Counted from the stretch's first letter, positions 46,715 to 60,630 are shown. The stretch: DNA of 64,000 nt from Alopecurus myosuroides (GCA_028641055.1 CM054057.1:728224484-728288483); one strand, 5' to 3'. The notes: generated by a model from the sequence alone, not told the origin. Translations and numbers: made by a program.

Positions 46715-49700
46715 TCTCTACTACTATTAAAAGTGCAAACATATTCTTTTCTAAACGCACCCCGTACACAGAAAAATGAGGGCCAATTTCCACCTCACGA
46801 TTAGCCCAACGTGATTAGATTTAACGGTCAACATAAAAATAACCCTCACCCATGCGTACCTTTAGCAAATTTTACGATAGACCATACTCTGCGCAGACGA
46901 AAAGTTCCGCCACACGAGCTGTTTACGTCGAAAAATAATCCTATGTGATCGGGTCTATCCACCCATCAATTTAGACCAACTCAATAGTGCGCCACGTGTA
47001 CACACAAATCTCAAAGCACAGCCTCTTCTTCCCCAAATCATCTTGAAATTGAGTCGCGGCGCAGCACTGCCGAGGGGATCAAATCCCAGCGAATCGCGTG
47101 TTTAATGCCACAATTCTCTCCTCCTTCCCCGCTTGTGCAGAACTACTTCCAATCCTCCATCACGTACAACTGCTTCTCTGGTCCGCCATGCTCCCTGCAG
47201 AACTTGGCTCTGCCATCGCCCGCCGTCCTCGCTCACCGCCGCTGATCCCACCGTAGGCGGAGGCGCTGCTACCCCATGCGATCCCTCACCTGGGACGCCA
47301 CTTGAGGATTGCGGGCAGTAAAATCACGCTTGCGCGTTCCGGCCGACGATTGACGGTGGTCAAGCCACCCATCCCGCTCACCTGCTACTGCACCCGGAGT
47401 CGTTGCATTTTCTCTCGACTGCGGGGGCACGTCCGGATTCGGCGCCACCAGAAAATCTGGGTTTCCGTGGTTATCTCCATCAAGGTACTTTCTTGGTCTG
47501 CTTTACTTCAGTTCCAAGTGCCGACAACGACCTGATTATGGTATGTTTCCTGCGGTACAACTTGATCCATGCCAACAATTTCTACGGTCCATGCCAATAA
47601 TTTGATTCCTTCTTCTCCTTCTAATAACAGGATAATTGTATTAATGAAGTTCACAGCCACCAAGGTCAGCAAGCCTCACACCCAGGAGTTCGACTTTATC
47701 CAGTTCCTTGCCACCAGCAGGATAAAAAGTCGGTAAGAATTTCGATGGCCCCAAGGTGTTTGATGAATCGACTCTGAGACGGTGTCTTGTATTTTCGTTA
47801 TATGGATGGGATGGGGGATAGGAGAGGCAATATCTGGTGGTGGAGCAGGATACCCAGCACACAGGTTCACACCGCTTGTGTGCGCTCAACACCTTGGTTT
47901 TTGTTTCCATATATTATATGTGGGGTGTGTCATGTACAGATGAATTGAATTGGCCATGTTGCAGTCACCATGGATTGCTCAAATCATGACCGATGAGCTT
48001 GACATCAACCAGAAGCGACCCTTCATGGATTGTTGGAAGAACCTCCTAGGTTGTTGTACTTCGTAGTCTTTGGTTCTAGCTGTAGCACTGTACAAATTTT
48101 GTTTCTTGGGGTGATAGTAATTAATTTTCTATGAAATTATTTCTGAAACTATTTTAGTGTACAACCCAATCAAAATGATCCCGTTTTGATGCCAAGTAGT
48201 TTAGCTCAAGATAAATTCAAGCAATCCATCCATTGATGTGCCTGTTGCAGGAAGGAATTGAATTCTCAATCGAAGTTCAACATTCCAGTTATTATCAAGC
48301 CTAGATCATTATGGATTGCAGTTCCAGCCTGATATAAAGACGAGCTTGCAAAAACTGAGGCTGTATTACAAGGTCTTTGATTGAAATCATTTTCATGCAA
48401 CCAATTGGAATTACATGGTATTTCTATATATAAAATGTTTGATAGTTATGAATGTTATTTCTCAGTACGGCTTGCTAAGTTGCTTATTTTTACACAGAAA
48501 TATGCTAGAGGGTGAGAATTCGCATGGAAATCTATCAAATATTATTTTTCATATGCCATTAGTGGACACAAGATTCAAGGGACTTCTTCAGGTTAGACAA
48601 AATCTACAAGTATTTTATTACTTTCTTGGCCTAGCAAGCAGTGTAAGGTACCAATCTATACATACTGATTGTCCTGGGCATTGGGATTTGTGACAAAGTT
48701 GGCTACCTACAGTTTAATCTTCTTGTCCGAGCTTGCACATAAGATTATTGTTCAGACTTGATAAAATGAATGTTAAGAGATTGTTAGAGCGATGAACATG
48801 CCCAATTGTTTTTCTTGTCATATACATTATACTTTTCTTGTAGAAAAAGAGGTGATCGGGCTAGCATGCCCTCTACAATGAGCAATGAAATTATCTTTAT
48901 TTTGTTCAAGTGGAAAGAGTGGTGAGTTTGTTAAATTATTTCCACTTGTAACTTGATGTACCCGAAAAAAAATGATTGACCGTAAAGCATCGAGAGAAGT
49001 ATGAGTTAAAACTGAAGCAGCTATTGGTATAGGTCTCATAAAGAGCTTTACCTTATTTCAGTACTGTTTCGTCTGGTGTTTCTAATATTCTTTTTTCATT
49101 GGTGGTACTGTACTTTTAAATTGTGGATTGCTACCAGCTATATCAACATCGCAAGGGATGGTAAGAAAACTATTTTTCTATTGGCTTCTTATTGCTGTTG
49201 TATGCGTCTCATAGTGCCCTTTACATATCCATTCTCTTTACAGAACCCATATAGCTATCGGTTTGAAGTTGAAGATACCTTTCCTTTTGACACATACGCA
49301 CTGCAGATGTCACATATAAGTCGTATTTTTCTATCGTAAGTTTGCTATGACAGTGGTTAAGATAAATAATGTATATTTTGATTTTGTGGGAAGTATACAT
49401 GATACTTAACCCATTGGTAATTTAATGCTTCGTGGTGGTCTGTAAATTAGGAAATTTTTTGTTGTGAAATTTTCCAAATGCATGTTCACTTTTCAGGTGC
49501 AGGTGCAGTAATATGGATGTACCACTATGTGATGTTGAATAAATTCTAATGATGAAGTAAATAAAATGCCAATATCAGTTATGATGATATTCTTGGTTTG
49601 AACATGCAAAGAAACTATTTGCTAGAGCTATGAATTTGGTCTAACATTATAGGAGTGGTGTAGTTTACAATTTAACATGGGAGGATTCTAAGAATTGTGA

Positions 49701-50106
49701 GTGTGCAATCAACTCGATCTTGAACTGTGTGTTTTTAGACTTTGGTGGAATTTTTGCATGGTGATAAATATAACTATGAATTACAGTGATTCTTATCGAG
49801 AGCAAGAAAAGAAAATAAGATGCATGATTATCTAGCAATATCATAGTCTGAAAATAGATAGTGGAGACGAGCCGTGGACTGATGAATGTCGACATAACAG
49901 GAAGTTAACTATGAATTACAGTGATTCTTATTGAGAGCAAGAAAAGAAAATAAGATGCATGATTATCTAGCAATATCATAGTCTGAAAATAGATAGTGGA
50001 GACGAGCCGTGGACTGATGAATGTCGACATAACAGGAAGTTCATGGTCTATGTTGCATTGCAATTTGAATTAATAAATTAAGACGTGCATTGCACGTGCA
50101 CACTAA
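46715..50106 (+). mobile_element. Probable Helitron (non-autonomous)
   Basis: The 5' end TCTCTACTACTATTAAA (46715), preceded by A, is a typical grass Helitron start. At 50083-50097 ACGTGCA-T-TGCACGT is a perfect hairpin and CTAA follows nine bases later, compatible with a CTRR end although the next base is C and not T. There is no Rep/helicase sequence. Inside, exon-like pieces bounded by GT/AG signals occur, for example 47645-47732 and 47966-48050, of no recognised origin. Confidence 0.6.
49771..50040 (+). repeat. 135 bp tandem duplication
   Basis: 49771-49905 and 49906-50040 are near-identical (one C/T difference seen at 49796 versus 49931). It lies at the end of the probable Helitron. Each copy contains GGAGACGAGCCGTGG, a 15-base string that also occurs in the satellite at the window end. 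Confidence 0.93.
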
Positions 50107-53068
50107 CTATTTCCTCAAAAAGCAAAAAAGGCTAAGGCCATATGGGGAGACATGAAAAATTCCATGGACAGCCACACGCCCACGCCTGGCCTGACCGCAC
50201 CGTCTTCCTCACTGCACCTATCAAACTACTCTACCACTCTCGAAGATGTACCTCTCTCGAAGATGGTTCCAGATCACATCGCCGGCTTAGTTTCTCCGAG
50301 GCAAAAAAAAAATAGCGGCTGGATCCGGATTCACCTCTGTCCTTCCACAATCTTCTCCCCCTCAAGCTCAATGGCGGCGCGAGGCGGAAGGATGGAGGCA
50401 TGGTGCTGGGTTGGCAGTTCCTCTTATGCCGACACATCGCCCCTCGGCGAGGAGAACCTTCGCGACAACCCATTTTTTACACCGGCACCGTCCGTGGAGG
50501 CGAGGAGAGCTGCGCGCGAGGTGCCTCGCCGGCGGACGACGGCGCGTCCATGAGCGACGCGGCACCTGGTCTACTGAATCGCGCTGGTATATGTCCTTTT
50601 CTTTTGCACGGCTTCGTCGGCTATTTAGAAAATGAAGTTGCTGTAGAGAAGGGATAGATCATATATGTTCCTACTGTCTGCAGGGCACTGTATCACTTTG
50701 GCGATGGTTGTACGATAAATTAGCTAGACACATGATATATTTGAGTTAGGATATATATGCAAGCTTGAATGCCTTCTGCTTCCTTAACAAACATGTCAGG
50801 GTTGTCTCAGTTACTGATTTTTCGTTCAGTACTTGAAATTCATCCATTAGTTCGTCTTCTTGTGCATGTAGTCTAAGCACATAGTTTTGTTTGTTGTACT
50901 GACCTTGCCTAATTGATTGGTTAGTTTATTTTATTCATTAGGGTCCAATTTACTTCATTGTATGTGTGGAGCAACCAAACCGGTTTAAAGTGTGCACTTG
51001 TATCTTGCAGTAGCTTGATACATTTAAATTCCTAAACAAAAGGAAGCACATGTCTCTCTTTTGTTTTGTTGATTGCTCGATGTGGATTATAGGCATCACT
51101 AATATCAATTTATTATTTGGGTTCAGTGCATTATTCGAATTATTGAAACATTGATGGTTTGATGAGTTGCTTCACTTTTCCTCTTGCTTCCTTGTTCCTT
51201 GTTCTCCCATCTCACGTGGATGATGGGCCACCATTTTCCCGCTGCGACATGGGGGAAAATATTTTGCTTTGACAATATTTAGTGAGATCTAATTTTGTCT
51301 ATTTTTTTTTTGCCTTCGTGTTCTCCCAGATGATGCTGACGATGGGGCGCCGTTCTCTTGTTGTGTTTTTAGCTGTCTTAATAAAATTAATATGGGACAA
51401 GATATCACTGTGGCAATTTCTAGCGACAACCTTCCCAGTTTGCAACGGTTATTAAAACTTTCCTCTTTGTATTCTTTTTAGGTTTTACTTGCTTTTGGTG
51501 CTTCGCCAAAATCTGATATTTTGGGTACACCTAATGCTTCTGCAATTCTCATTTCCCCTCTTTATATCCATTTAAGGTTTACTTCTTTTGGTTATTCAAT
51601 CGACTTGTCCCTGATTTGATCTTGTGGCTAGGGCTCACCTAATGTTTCTGCAATTGTTATTCTTCCGAGGTTTTAAAGAGGAAAAAATTAAGAAGGAAAT
51701 AGGGGGTCGACCGTATGCTGTTCAACGGCAGGCAGACGCTCGGTGGGTGGTGGCAAAATGATTGCTTGAAATGGTAGCCAGTATTGCATAGCAAGGTGAT
51801 TTTGAGTGTAAGAAGGTTGTTTCTATGTAGAAGAAAGAGAATTGCTGGCAATGGTAGCCGATGCCACGGTTTAAGCGTGATTCAATGGCAAGGGGGTTGT
51901 TAGTAGAGTCGCTTTAGTTGGCGTACCTACTGGCAAAGAGCAGCAATCAAAATCACGTAAGTTTCTATTAACCGATATATTTAAGTACATCTTTATAATT
52001 ACGTTTGTGTAGGGCCATTTTTTCTTTTGTTTTTATTGATTTTGTTTCTGAGATGCTAAAAATTAGGCAGACTAATATATTATTGGATGTAAACGATCAG
52101 TAAGGCACTAATGTAATACTACACACGGAAACATTACAGATGCTATCATTGTTTTATAGCTACATTACAGATGCTATCATTGCTTGCAACTACATTACAT
52201 ATGTTATAATTGTTTGCAGCTATATCACATATTTTTGAGGCGTACTGAAAGAAACTATACAGGGATAATTTTGTTTTCACTTTCCTGGAGCATTTAGCTG
52301 GAAAACATTATTAATAATGCTGCTTAATGCAAAATCTAGTGAAGCGGCATTTGTTCTTGGCGGTGCAGGTCCTGCTAGCCGCATAGGTAGTATCTTGAAA
52401 TTGGGTATATTGTGTATGTGTGTTGCACTTGAATATGTGGCATGTCTCAAGTGTGCTTACATATATTTCTTAGAGGATGCGCTGTAGTAGCCCGTTGATT
52501 TTTCAGTGTTCATATCTCTCCCTGGACTTGTTGTGCTTTTGCCATTTCAGATTGCATTTTTATGTAATTGCAATCATAGATTATGAATCCATAGTGAGAG
52601 TATAGATATTACTATTTATGATAAGCATTTTCATTGTCATTTCTACCCCATTTAAGCATTACCATTTTGTGTCATCGTGTGTTTCTAATGACAAGTTAGT
52701 GTTGTGTCATGTGCTCGTAGCCATTCTGATCCAGCATAATGTTTATTCATTACCGAACCGCTTTCTTGTAATTAGAACCACGGGGTATTGGTTTTGTTCA
52801 ACCATTTGCTGTAACACTCTTTCTGAGGGCACTCTAATCTTTTTTTTGTCAGATGTAAGATTAGATCTAACTGTATTTGTTTTTCGAGATTATTGTTTGT
52901 GTTTTTCCAGTTGCTGATTGGCAAATTATTTTAGTGCCTGACGTGAAGATGTTGTCCACCAAACTATCTGTGTTATTTCCTTTTTTGTAATCCATGTTAA
53001 TTTGTTCTCATTTTTATACTGAAACGTCTAATTTTGGGTCCCACCTTTCTAAAATTGTTCATCTGCAG
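50107..53068. other. Region upstream of the RLT-like fragment, no gene recognised
   Basis: A GC-richer patch at 50150-50600 has the look of a first exon, but its product is not recognisable. The rest is AT-rich, intron-like sequence. Confidence 0.4.
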
Positions 53069-53888
53069 TTCGTGGTGTCTACCGCCCAGAAATCCACTTT
53101 GCCATGTGAGAACAATGATCCTGTGAAGAAGCATGGAGTTGGCAAATGTTTAATGACAGTGTGTCATGCAATGTATTCCCAAAATGCAGAAATTCAAGAC
53201 CACTCTAGTTTTATTGATGAAACTGGTTGCTTGAGGTCACGGAGATGATTGTGGTGGAAAGTGTGTCCAAGTAATATCACTTATTTGATTGGACCTGGCA
53301 CAGCCTACGTTATTTGAAATTGTCTTTAGTTGTGTGTTCTGAATTAGCAACTCAGAATTTCCTCTTTTTAACCTTATACGCAGAAACAAATTTTGCCATG
53401 GAAGAAAGTAAACAAAAAGAGTAGACCTCCACCGAGTAAAAGAAAGGTAAACATTTTTGGAAGAAAATCCAAAAAATAATGAGATCTAACCTTTTAAATG
53501 TGGTTAAGTGGTACTTGATGTATCTTTTGTGTCGACCATTAATGGTGATTTCTCCCCATTTTAGGTGCCATGTGGCAGAGTTACTGAGCAGGCAACTTTA
53601 GTTGATGATGAGGAGCTTGAGCTCAGTGAGTTGCAGGCAGGTCCTAACCCGTTAAGATGTTTACCTCATCTTTCTTCAACTGGGAGATACAGCTTCCCCC
53701 TTTGTAAAGGTGCACTACCATCATGTACCTCTTTGTTCTCATGTTCTGTAATATGGCAAAATGTACTTATCTATTAATGCTTTTCTTGCAGGTTTTACTT
53801 GCCAGGTTTCCTTCACCAAGTGTTAGGATGAAACAACCATTTCCCACAAAACCAATCTTCACCAGAAATGGTGAAAAAGCTTTTCCAG
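53069..53888 (+). pseudogene. Fragment of a homeobox-DDT (RLT-like) gene
   Basis: Four exon-like pieces with AG...GT borders can be read: 53069 to about 53273, 53384-53446, 53565-53709 and 53792-53888. They code KKHGVGKCLMTVCHAM, then KQILPWKKVNKKSRPPPSKR, then DDEELELSELQAGPNPLRC, then LLARFPSPSVRMKQPFPTKP. These resemble consecutive parts of plant homeobox-DDT proteins of the RLT family (partners of ISWI chromatin remodellers), as I remember the family. The first piece breaks frame near 53245 (DDCGGKCVQ follows in another frame) and the homeodomain and DDT domain are not seen nearby. It is probably a gene fragment carried by a transposable element, or a relic in place. Confidence 0.6.
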
Positions 53889-56450
53889 GTTATATGCAAT
53901 ACATATCTTTGTGACGATATAGTAGTATGATTATCATTGCCGATATAATTTATCTGACATGAAATTATGAAAATCAGCCCATGGTCTATTGTATTGCCCT
54001 CAAAGCTGCACTTTCTTCAGCTTCCTTCTGGTTATTCATATGATGTCCACAAAAAGTTTTAGAAGATGTTGTAAGTGCCTGACCTGTATCGCGGTAGGTC
54101 CATAGTTACCCATCACATATACGGCCAATAGCATCATATATCTAAGACATGTACACTCTAGTATGATCCTGCATATGGAATTCAGGTACATAAGATTTAG
54201 TCAGAAATTTCTTCTTAAATAATTGAAATATATTTTAATTTTCATCTTCATTATTTGTTGTCCTATGCAGACGCTCAAAATCGTGGTCAAATTAATACCA
54301 AAAATAATAATTTTGAATGACGTACAACAAATCTGGTAATCATTAGTACCTTTTTTTTTGCCGGAGTCTTCGTTTTTGGTCGATGGTCTCTCTGTATGCT
54401 GAGAAGGATTGATCTTTACTTCCCTGCTCAACTATTTGAGATGCCGGTTCCCATGTAGTATGTAGGTTGATGACCGGAAGGCTGTGTGATAGATGTATGT
54501 TGGTTTGATGAGTGGGAAGGCTCTTTTTATACTCCGATATAATATACCAGTGGATGTATAACAGTCAGTTGTTACAACGTGTAAACGGCCAGGCCAAGCG
54601 GCTGCCTAGAGAAGAATAACAATAAATTAAATTAACCAAGCCACAACACACTGATACGTGTATACAAGAATAAAAAAAGAATTGGGAACATCATCAACTT
54701 GCACAGAAACTGGCAACTCAACATGAGCAACCAAAATTACTAATCAAAGCAAGAAAGAAATAGAGTAGAAAGGAAATCCAAAATAAGGAATACTCGCCTG
54801 TCTGTATGGAAAACTAATTGAGAAATCCACTTGAGTGCCTTGAATATAAGGCCCAGTATCCATATTCACAACAGATCTATCAATATGAACCCCAAGGGAA
54901 GCAAAAGCAAACATTGAGTTGTACTCCCGAATGAACCATTTTTTTTGAATATGAGCCACCATCCTAACGTAAAAGTTCACATAAAGTGAAAGGCGATGCT
55001 GGGTGAACATGTAAATATACCCGACCTGCACGGCAGCATTCGTTGTAAGCAACCCTATACTTGTTGCACCTTTTTTAAAACCAAAAACAAGCATTACGGT
55101 AAGGACAAACATGATGTGGAGGGCCGTAATAAGAACGGCCAGGCCAAGCAGCTGCATAGGGGAAACTAAAATCAAAACCTCAACAGTGAAACTAAAATAA
55201 GGAATAACAAATAGCATGTATAGCACAATAAGAAACAATCTTTAAAAACATCATTAAGTTGATCAGAAAGGGGCCGCTCAAAATGAGCAACCCGACCTGC
55301 AGAAATTATCAATACCTAGTAAAGAACAATGGTGTCACCTCTCTTGACCGAAAGATGATAAGCATGTACCATACGATTGGTCATAGCACGCATAGGAGAA
55401 ACCAACGACAATCAACAACTACCGGGAACAGAAAGGAAACAAATAATCAGACAATCAGACAACATCCATAAGAACAAAAACAAAAGGAGCACGTACCCAA
55501 AGGAGCAGCAGCCCGGGGAACCAAAAGGACAACCACGACACGGGATCCACCGGGAGGCACTGCCATGAAGGGAAACCAAGCCGGAACGACTTCCATGGTG
55601 GGGGAACCAGTCGAAGAAGCTACAGTGGCACCGCGACCAGAATGCAAAACCACATCAGGGAAACCATGTAAATAAGGTGTCATGGAACTGAAACCAGCAA
55701 ATGAAGCTGCAGCAGCAGGAAACCTGCACTCGGAGTCGCTGCACCAGGATGAGCGCATGGCAGCGACGTCACTACAGGAAAGAATGAGCCCACTATGCCA
55801 CTGCTAAATCCTGCCCTATGCTCCCAGAGCAGTAGGAGTAAGGGGCACTGAAGACTATCCATATGGCAGACCTGAACAAACGGCAACTAAGATCAATTAC
55901 ACCATGTACACCAACAAATACGAACAACATGGAAGCAACAATCTAGAAATCATAATTACAATAAACGTACCACCTGCTGCTAGTAAATAGAAGACCCAGA
56001 ATCATCCCCAACCTGGACAGGGCATGAACTGACACCCTCTAAACCTGAAGAAGACAAACCTGTACACCACAGAAACTTGCATCAATTCCATACACTGCCA
56101 TGAATAGCACGCGGGAAGAACAAACGCCGTCGATAAAATTTCTCCATAACCATGCGCTTTTCCAAAACGGATATCCAAACGCCGTGCATCAGCGCAAGCG
56201 TGAGAGATATCAGAATGGATAAAAGCCATTGTAAGGACCGGAAAATGGAAAAAACGGAAGGAGCAAAAATATATATGTATACATAGAGAGTAATAATAAT
56301 AAAACAGATAACGTAGTGGCCAAGCAAATAGGAAACGCAGGGGGCAAGTTTCAGTAGAAAAGAAGAAACAAACAACCTAGATGTGGAAAAAAAATGGATA
56401 CATTTTGTGGAGAAAAAGCTAAAACATATTACATTTTGATACGGAGTGAG
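53889..56450. other. Region with diverged repeats, no gene recognised
   Basis: 54585-54760 and 55135-55310 are diverged copies (ACGGCCAGGCCAAGC start, AACATCAT, ATGAGCAACC in the same order), 550 bp apart. A minus frame at 55238-54744 codes a hydrophobic 164-residue product with no recognised family. A Stowaway-like end (complement of CTCACTCCGTATCAAAAT) lies at 56425-56452. Confidence 0.4.
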
Positions 56451-58063
56451 TAGAAATCTTCCTCTCTTATTATAGTAGTGTATTCAGAGCACAACGTACT
56501 AAGGAAGTAAGGACGTTTTTTTTTTAAGCTGGAGATTTCGCTTAAGCCGTGTACTCCTAGTAGGCACAAGCTTCTTTGCGCACCGAATGGGGAGAGTGGC
56601 CACATGATCCATGAAATCTACATTTCCCAGTGAACCACAATAGTTAAGCTCATTTATAATTACAGTCAAGATGCAGTATGTGAAAGAACAACAAAAATGG
56701 GGACTTTTCCTTCCCACAAGGCCAAACGTCAAAGTCCCTTCTCTGAACATTTATAATCTGTTTCTTCACTGCCTTGGCATGTCTCTTCAATTCTGTTTCT
56801 TTGATTTTGTTTTTAGGATGTGTTGGCTGGACGCCACCCTCATACATACTGTCCTACATGGCGTCGGTCGCCGACGTCTAGCCTCAAGAGGCGCTTGGGT
56901 GCGGATCAGTGTGATTGACCGCGGCTTTCCCAGCGATGTTGGAGGTTGGACGCCCTGGTGGAGTATGCTTACGTCAACTGGGCATCTTGAACCGCACATA
57001 AGGCCGGGGTGCAGCACGTTCCGACATGGCACCGTGTAGGCGTGTACAAAAGCCGCTGGAGCAGTGACGCGGAGCACCACACCCAGCACGATGAGACCAG
57101 CTACTGCCTCGAGTGGTTCTGGACATTAGGTGAAGAATATACCACGTACCTCTCTTCTGGAAACTTGGAGGACCTCATTACCATCGAACTATCTTGTTAA
57201 ACGTTGGAGCCAGCTACCCTGCTCATAGTCCTGCCGGTTTTTTCTTCCCTTCCACAACATGTCTAACGCCCAACTCTTCCACTTCCCACATTGGCATGGC
57301 GCTGCTATTGGATGGGCTGGATGCCCTAGCCGGCAAGGCATGATTGTAGCTCATCAGGACCTCCATGCTCGGCCGAGAAGCTGCACCCGTGCTTTGTCTC
57401 CTCCGTGTCCGGCGCAGCCACCCGAGCCCGGACAAGCCCAGACGACTATTCTTGTACCATTGCGCCTTGGCTCAGTCACCTGTTGTGAGCCTGTCTTTAG
57501 CGCTGATGGTGTTGTAATCGGAAAGAAGAGGACGAGAGGTGCAGAATGGGCATATGTCGGTGTGGCCGGCGGCAATATAAGGAGCAGAAGCAAACGTAGG
57601 CGCCAAGTTAAAGAAAAAAAAGACATGAAGCAAACGTAGGTGTCAAGTTAAAGAAAAGAAAACGTAGGTGCCAAGCTAAATGAAACATACATATCCGAAG
57701 GAAGCTTAGAAATAAAAAAACTAAACACTAACGGCGAAGAGAAGATAAGGATGTAAAGTTCAGAGGTACGTGCAGCACAATAAGACAAAAGCCACCGGGT
57801 CTCAACCAGTGACCGGCTAAGAAAAAAAAAAGAATCAGTACCCGTGTGCTATCCGGTTAGAATAGAGGACAACCGGCTGACGCAACAGGATGCAACAGGA
57901 AAAAAAAAAGCAAGAGTCCAAACAGCACGAGACAAAAATTTTCAACCAATCAAACACACCCACGCAGCAGCGTCCTGCGCACGTGTCATCACTCAAGAGG
58001 CTAGAAATAAGCAAAAAATGGAGAAAATTAGAAACCTTCCTCCCTTATTATAGTAGTGTATTC
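56451..58063. other. Segment bounded by similar 33 bp direct repeats
   Basis: TTATTATAGTAGTGTATTC with similar left flanks occurs at 56467-56485 and 58044-58062. The complement, ending in ACTACTATAATAAG, recalls Helitron 5' ends. Content between them is unrecognised; 56820-57200 is GC-richer. Confidence 0.4.
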
Positions 58064-58116
58064 CAGCGCGGCACGGCAGCGACGCAAGGAATCGAATAGT
58101 CCATGCCTTCTCCTCT

Positions 58117-58621
58117 CCCCTAACGAGCACCTTGCTCTGTTCCCCTTCTCTTCTTCCTCGCGATATGAGCAGCCATGGATACACGCGATCTCGGCCACTC
58201 CGTTCACCATTTTCTTATGGTTAAATCCAGAGCCCTCTCCTTCCAGTCCCCTAACGAACAGGTTGCTCCGTTCCCCTTCTCTTCTTCCTTGCGATAGAAG
58301 TAGCCATGGATTCACGCGCTCTCAGCCACTCCGTTCCCCATTTTCTTATGGTCGAATCCAGAGCCCTCTCCTTCCAGATGCAGTACAACATCCACCGCGG
58401 GGCAGGTTTGAAGCATCCTCGCCGCTCGGATGCATTCTTGTGGCAGTGGTTTCATCCGACTTCAAGGTCGCTCTCAGCCACTCCGTTCCCCATTTTCTTC
58501 TGGTCCAATCCAGAGCCCTCTCCTTCCAGATGCAGTACAAAATTCACCGCGGGGCAGGTTTGAAGCATCCTCGCCGCTCGGATGCATTCTTGGGGCAGTG
58601 GTTTCACCCGACTTCAAGGTC
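58117..58621 (+). repeat. Compound tandem repeats, periods 131 and 151 bp
   Basis: CCCCTAACGA...AGAGCCCTCTCCTTCCA repeats at 58117 and 58248 (period 131). The second unit's end with added sequence then repeats as 58319-58469 and 58470-58621 (period 151). Open frames across it are by-products. Confidence 0.88.
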
Positions 58622-60629
58622 TGAATCCGTCAGTGTTCTTATCTAGTTTTCCTGTTGTATTTTCCCCTGAGTGTCTCAATTTTCGATAGATTCAGATGGA
58701 GTACGAACCATGAATTCTCTGATCTGTTTATTTCTTTAGGACTTTCCTTGCCGCTGTATTCTTGTTTTCCCGTTGAAATAATTTGTAGGCACCTGGTGGC
58801 TAGTACTTCTATTTGTATCATTTTACAGATTATCATGGCAATTAATTCTGTAAACATACTGGATCTTGTGGAAATCACACATATATAAGACCGCTACCAC
58901 AAGATGTCCTCAATAAGCAACACTAGTCTGTCTGACAGTCTGAGTGAAAAGTACAGTAGTATCTGTCTGGGTGAGAAGTGCAGTAGTAGTGTGTCTCTGT
59001 TTGCTTGTATTACCATGTAACACAAAGAAATGTCATACAAATTCATCTTTTCTGTATGTAGTTACAAATCTGCTAAAGAAAATCAGTGCAACAAAGAGTA
59101 TCTGATACTTGCACCGTTTATGCAGTTGAAATCATTTTTTATCCAGTTTGAATAAAAGTAAAAAGAAAACCAATGCCTAAATTTTAACATCTCAATGTCA
59201 AGCCCCGTCAAAATCGGAATCAGCCTGTGCGGTAATGTGGCGTGTTTCTCCCTTTTTTCTTCGCTCTGATTTTCTGATGGTTAGATGGTTCATGACGAAA
59301 TCTGATAAGGTGTCAGGTCTGTGGCTTCTACTGAATTTTAGTCAACAAACACGGGCTCTTGGTAATTTTGCTCACCTAGACCATATCAGAGGAGTGAGAA
59401 GGGAGAATAAGAAGAAACATTTGCTGCTGGATGGAGACGATATTCACATAATTTTGTTTGTAGAAACTTGTTAGGTAGCTGTGCATCTATAGTATATTCT
59501 GTACAACAAGAGACTAGGCTATTTTTCTTTTTAGAAAACTGGACAATGTAGATGTTGTTGTTTACTGAAATAGTTACGGTTGTGTTGTCGAGCGTTATCA
59601 CCTTCAGAAACTTCATTTCATGACATCTTTGAACCATTAAAATGAGCCGTGTTCCCTGGTAACCCAATATAATTATTGTAGGGCAAGGCTTGGCATGTTT
59701 TCCTGCTCCTGTTAAACCCAATTCAGTTTTAGGCATTGTTCATCTGTACTCTTGTATAAGAAAGAACCTTTTGGTGATTGATTTAATTTATTGGACTTTT
59801 ATGTTGTTCAGGAGATCCTTCATTGTGTTGATGAAAGGAGTTGGGCCAGTTATGAGCCTGATGGTGCACCGAAATGGTAAACAATAAAGATCTCGGAAAT
59901 CTAGATGCATGGCATCTGTATACATTATTTTGACAAGGTATTACATTTTGAGGAGCACTCTATCGTAACTTTATGTTACGTCACTTGGTGCTTGTCCCCT
60001 CTTTTTTTTGGATGGAACAAAAGTGATGTTCTTGTTTTGGCTACACAATTTGGCACTCAACAATTACTTTTGTTTCAGGATTCCCATTAGTCGGCGCCAC
60101 TGACGTCTCGATCTTTTTCGGCTTGGACTCCTACCATGTGGCTCTCACCACGACGTGCGGTGGCTGCTGTTTGTCGGAAGCATGTGTTCATCCGCGCTAC
60201 TTGTTCATTGTGGCTCTTCCTGCTTTCTGGGCTACCTCTGGAGTTCCTTGGGCGTCGCTATACTTTTTGCTTCGGCTACATAATTCTGCTTGACAATGGT
60301 CTCATGGCTGCAACTGTGGTGTTTTGGTAAATATCTCCTGCCCCCTCGCGCTCTCATTCTCGTGACCAATAACTCTTCTACCCCTGGTTCCATAAATAAA
60401 CTGCATGCTTAGTTTTGAAGCACTGTAGTCATAGAAACGTAATGCATTCTTTTGCTCCTTCACCGTGAAATACTAATTACTTTACATAACCATTTTTCGG
60501 AACTTTTTGTATCGCTTTTCCTGCGTGATGTGTTTTTCCATGAGAAACATTTGGACGTTTTATGGTGAATGGCATGAGAGGTCCTCCACCATTGGAGCTA
60601 GGATGTAGAAGTTTTCTCCATACACTTAT
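58622..60629. other. Sequence before the satellite, no gene recognised
   Basis: Several short open frames occur but none has a recognisable domain. Exon-like GC-richer sequence lies at 60080-60330. Confidence 0.4.
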
Positions 60630-60630
60630 G

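Noticed and set aside
54744..55238. Hydrophobic 164-codon minus frame
   Set aside because: It could be a membrane protein, but there is no family resemblance, and it runs between two diverged repeat copies.
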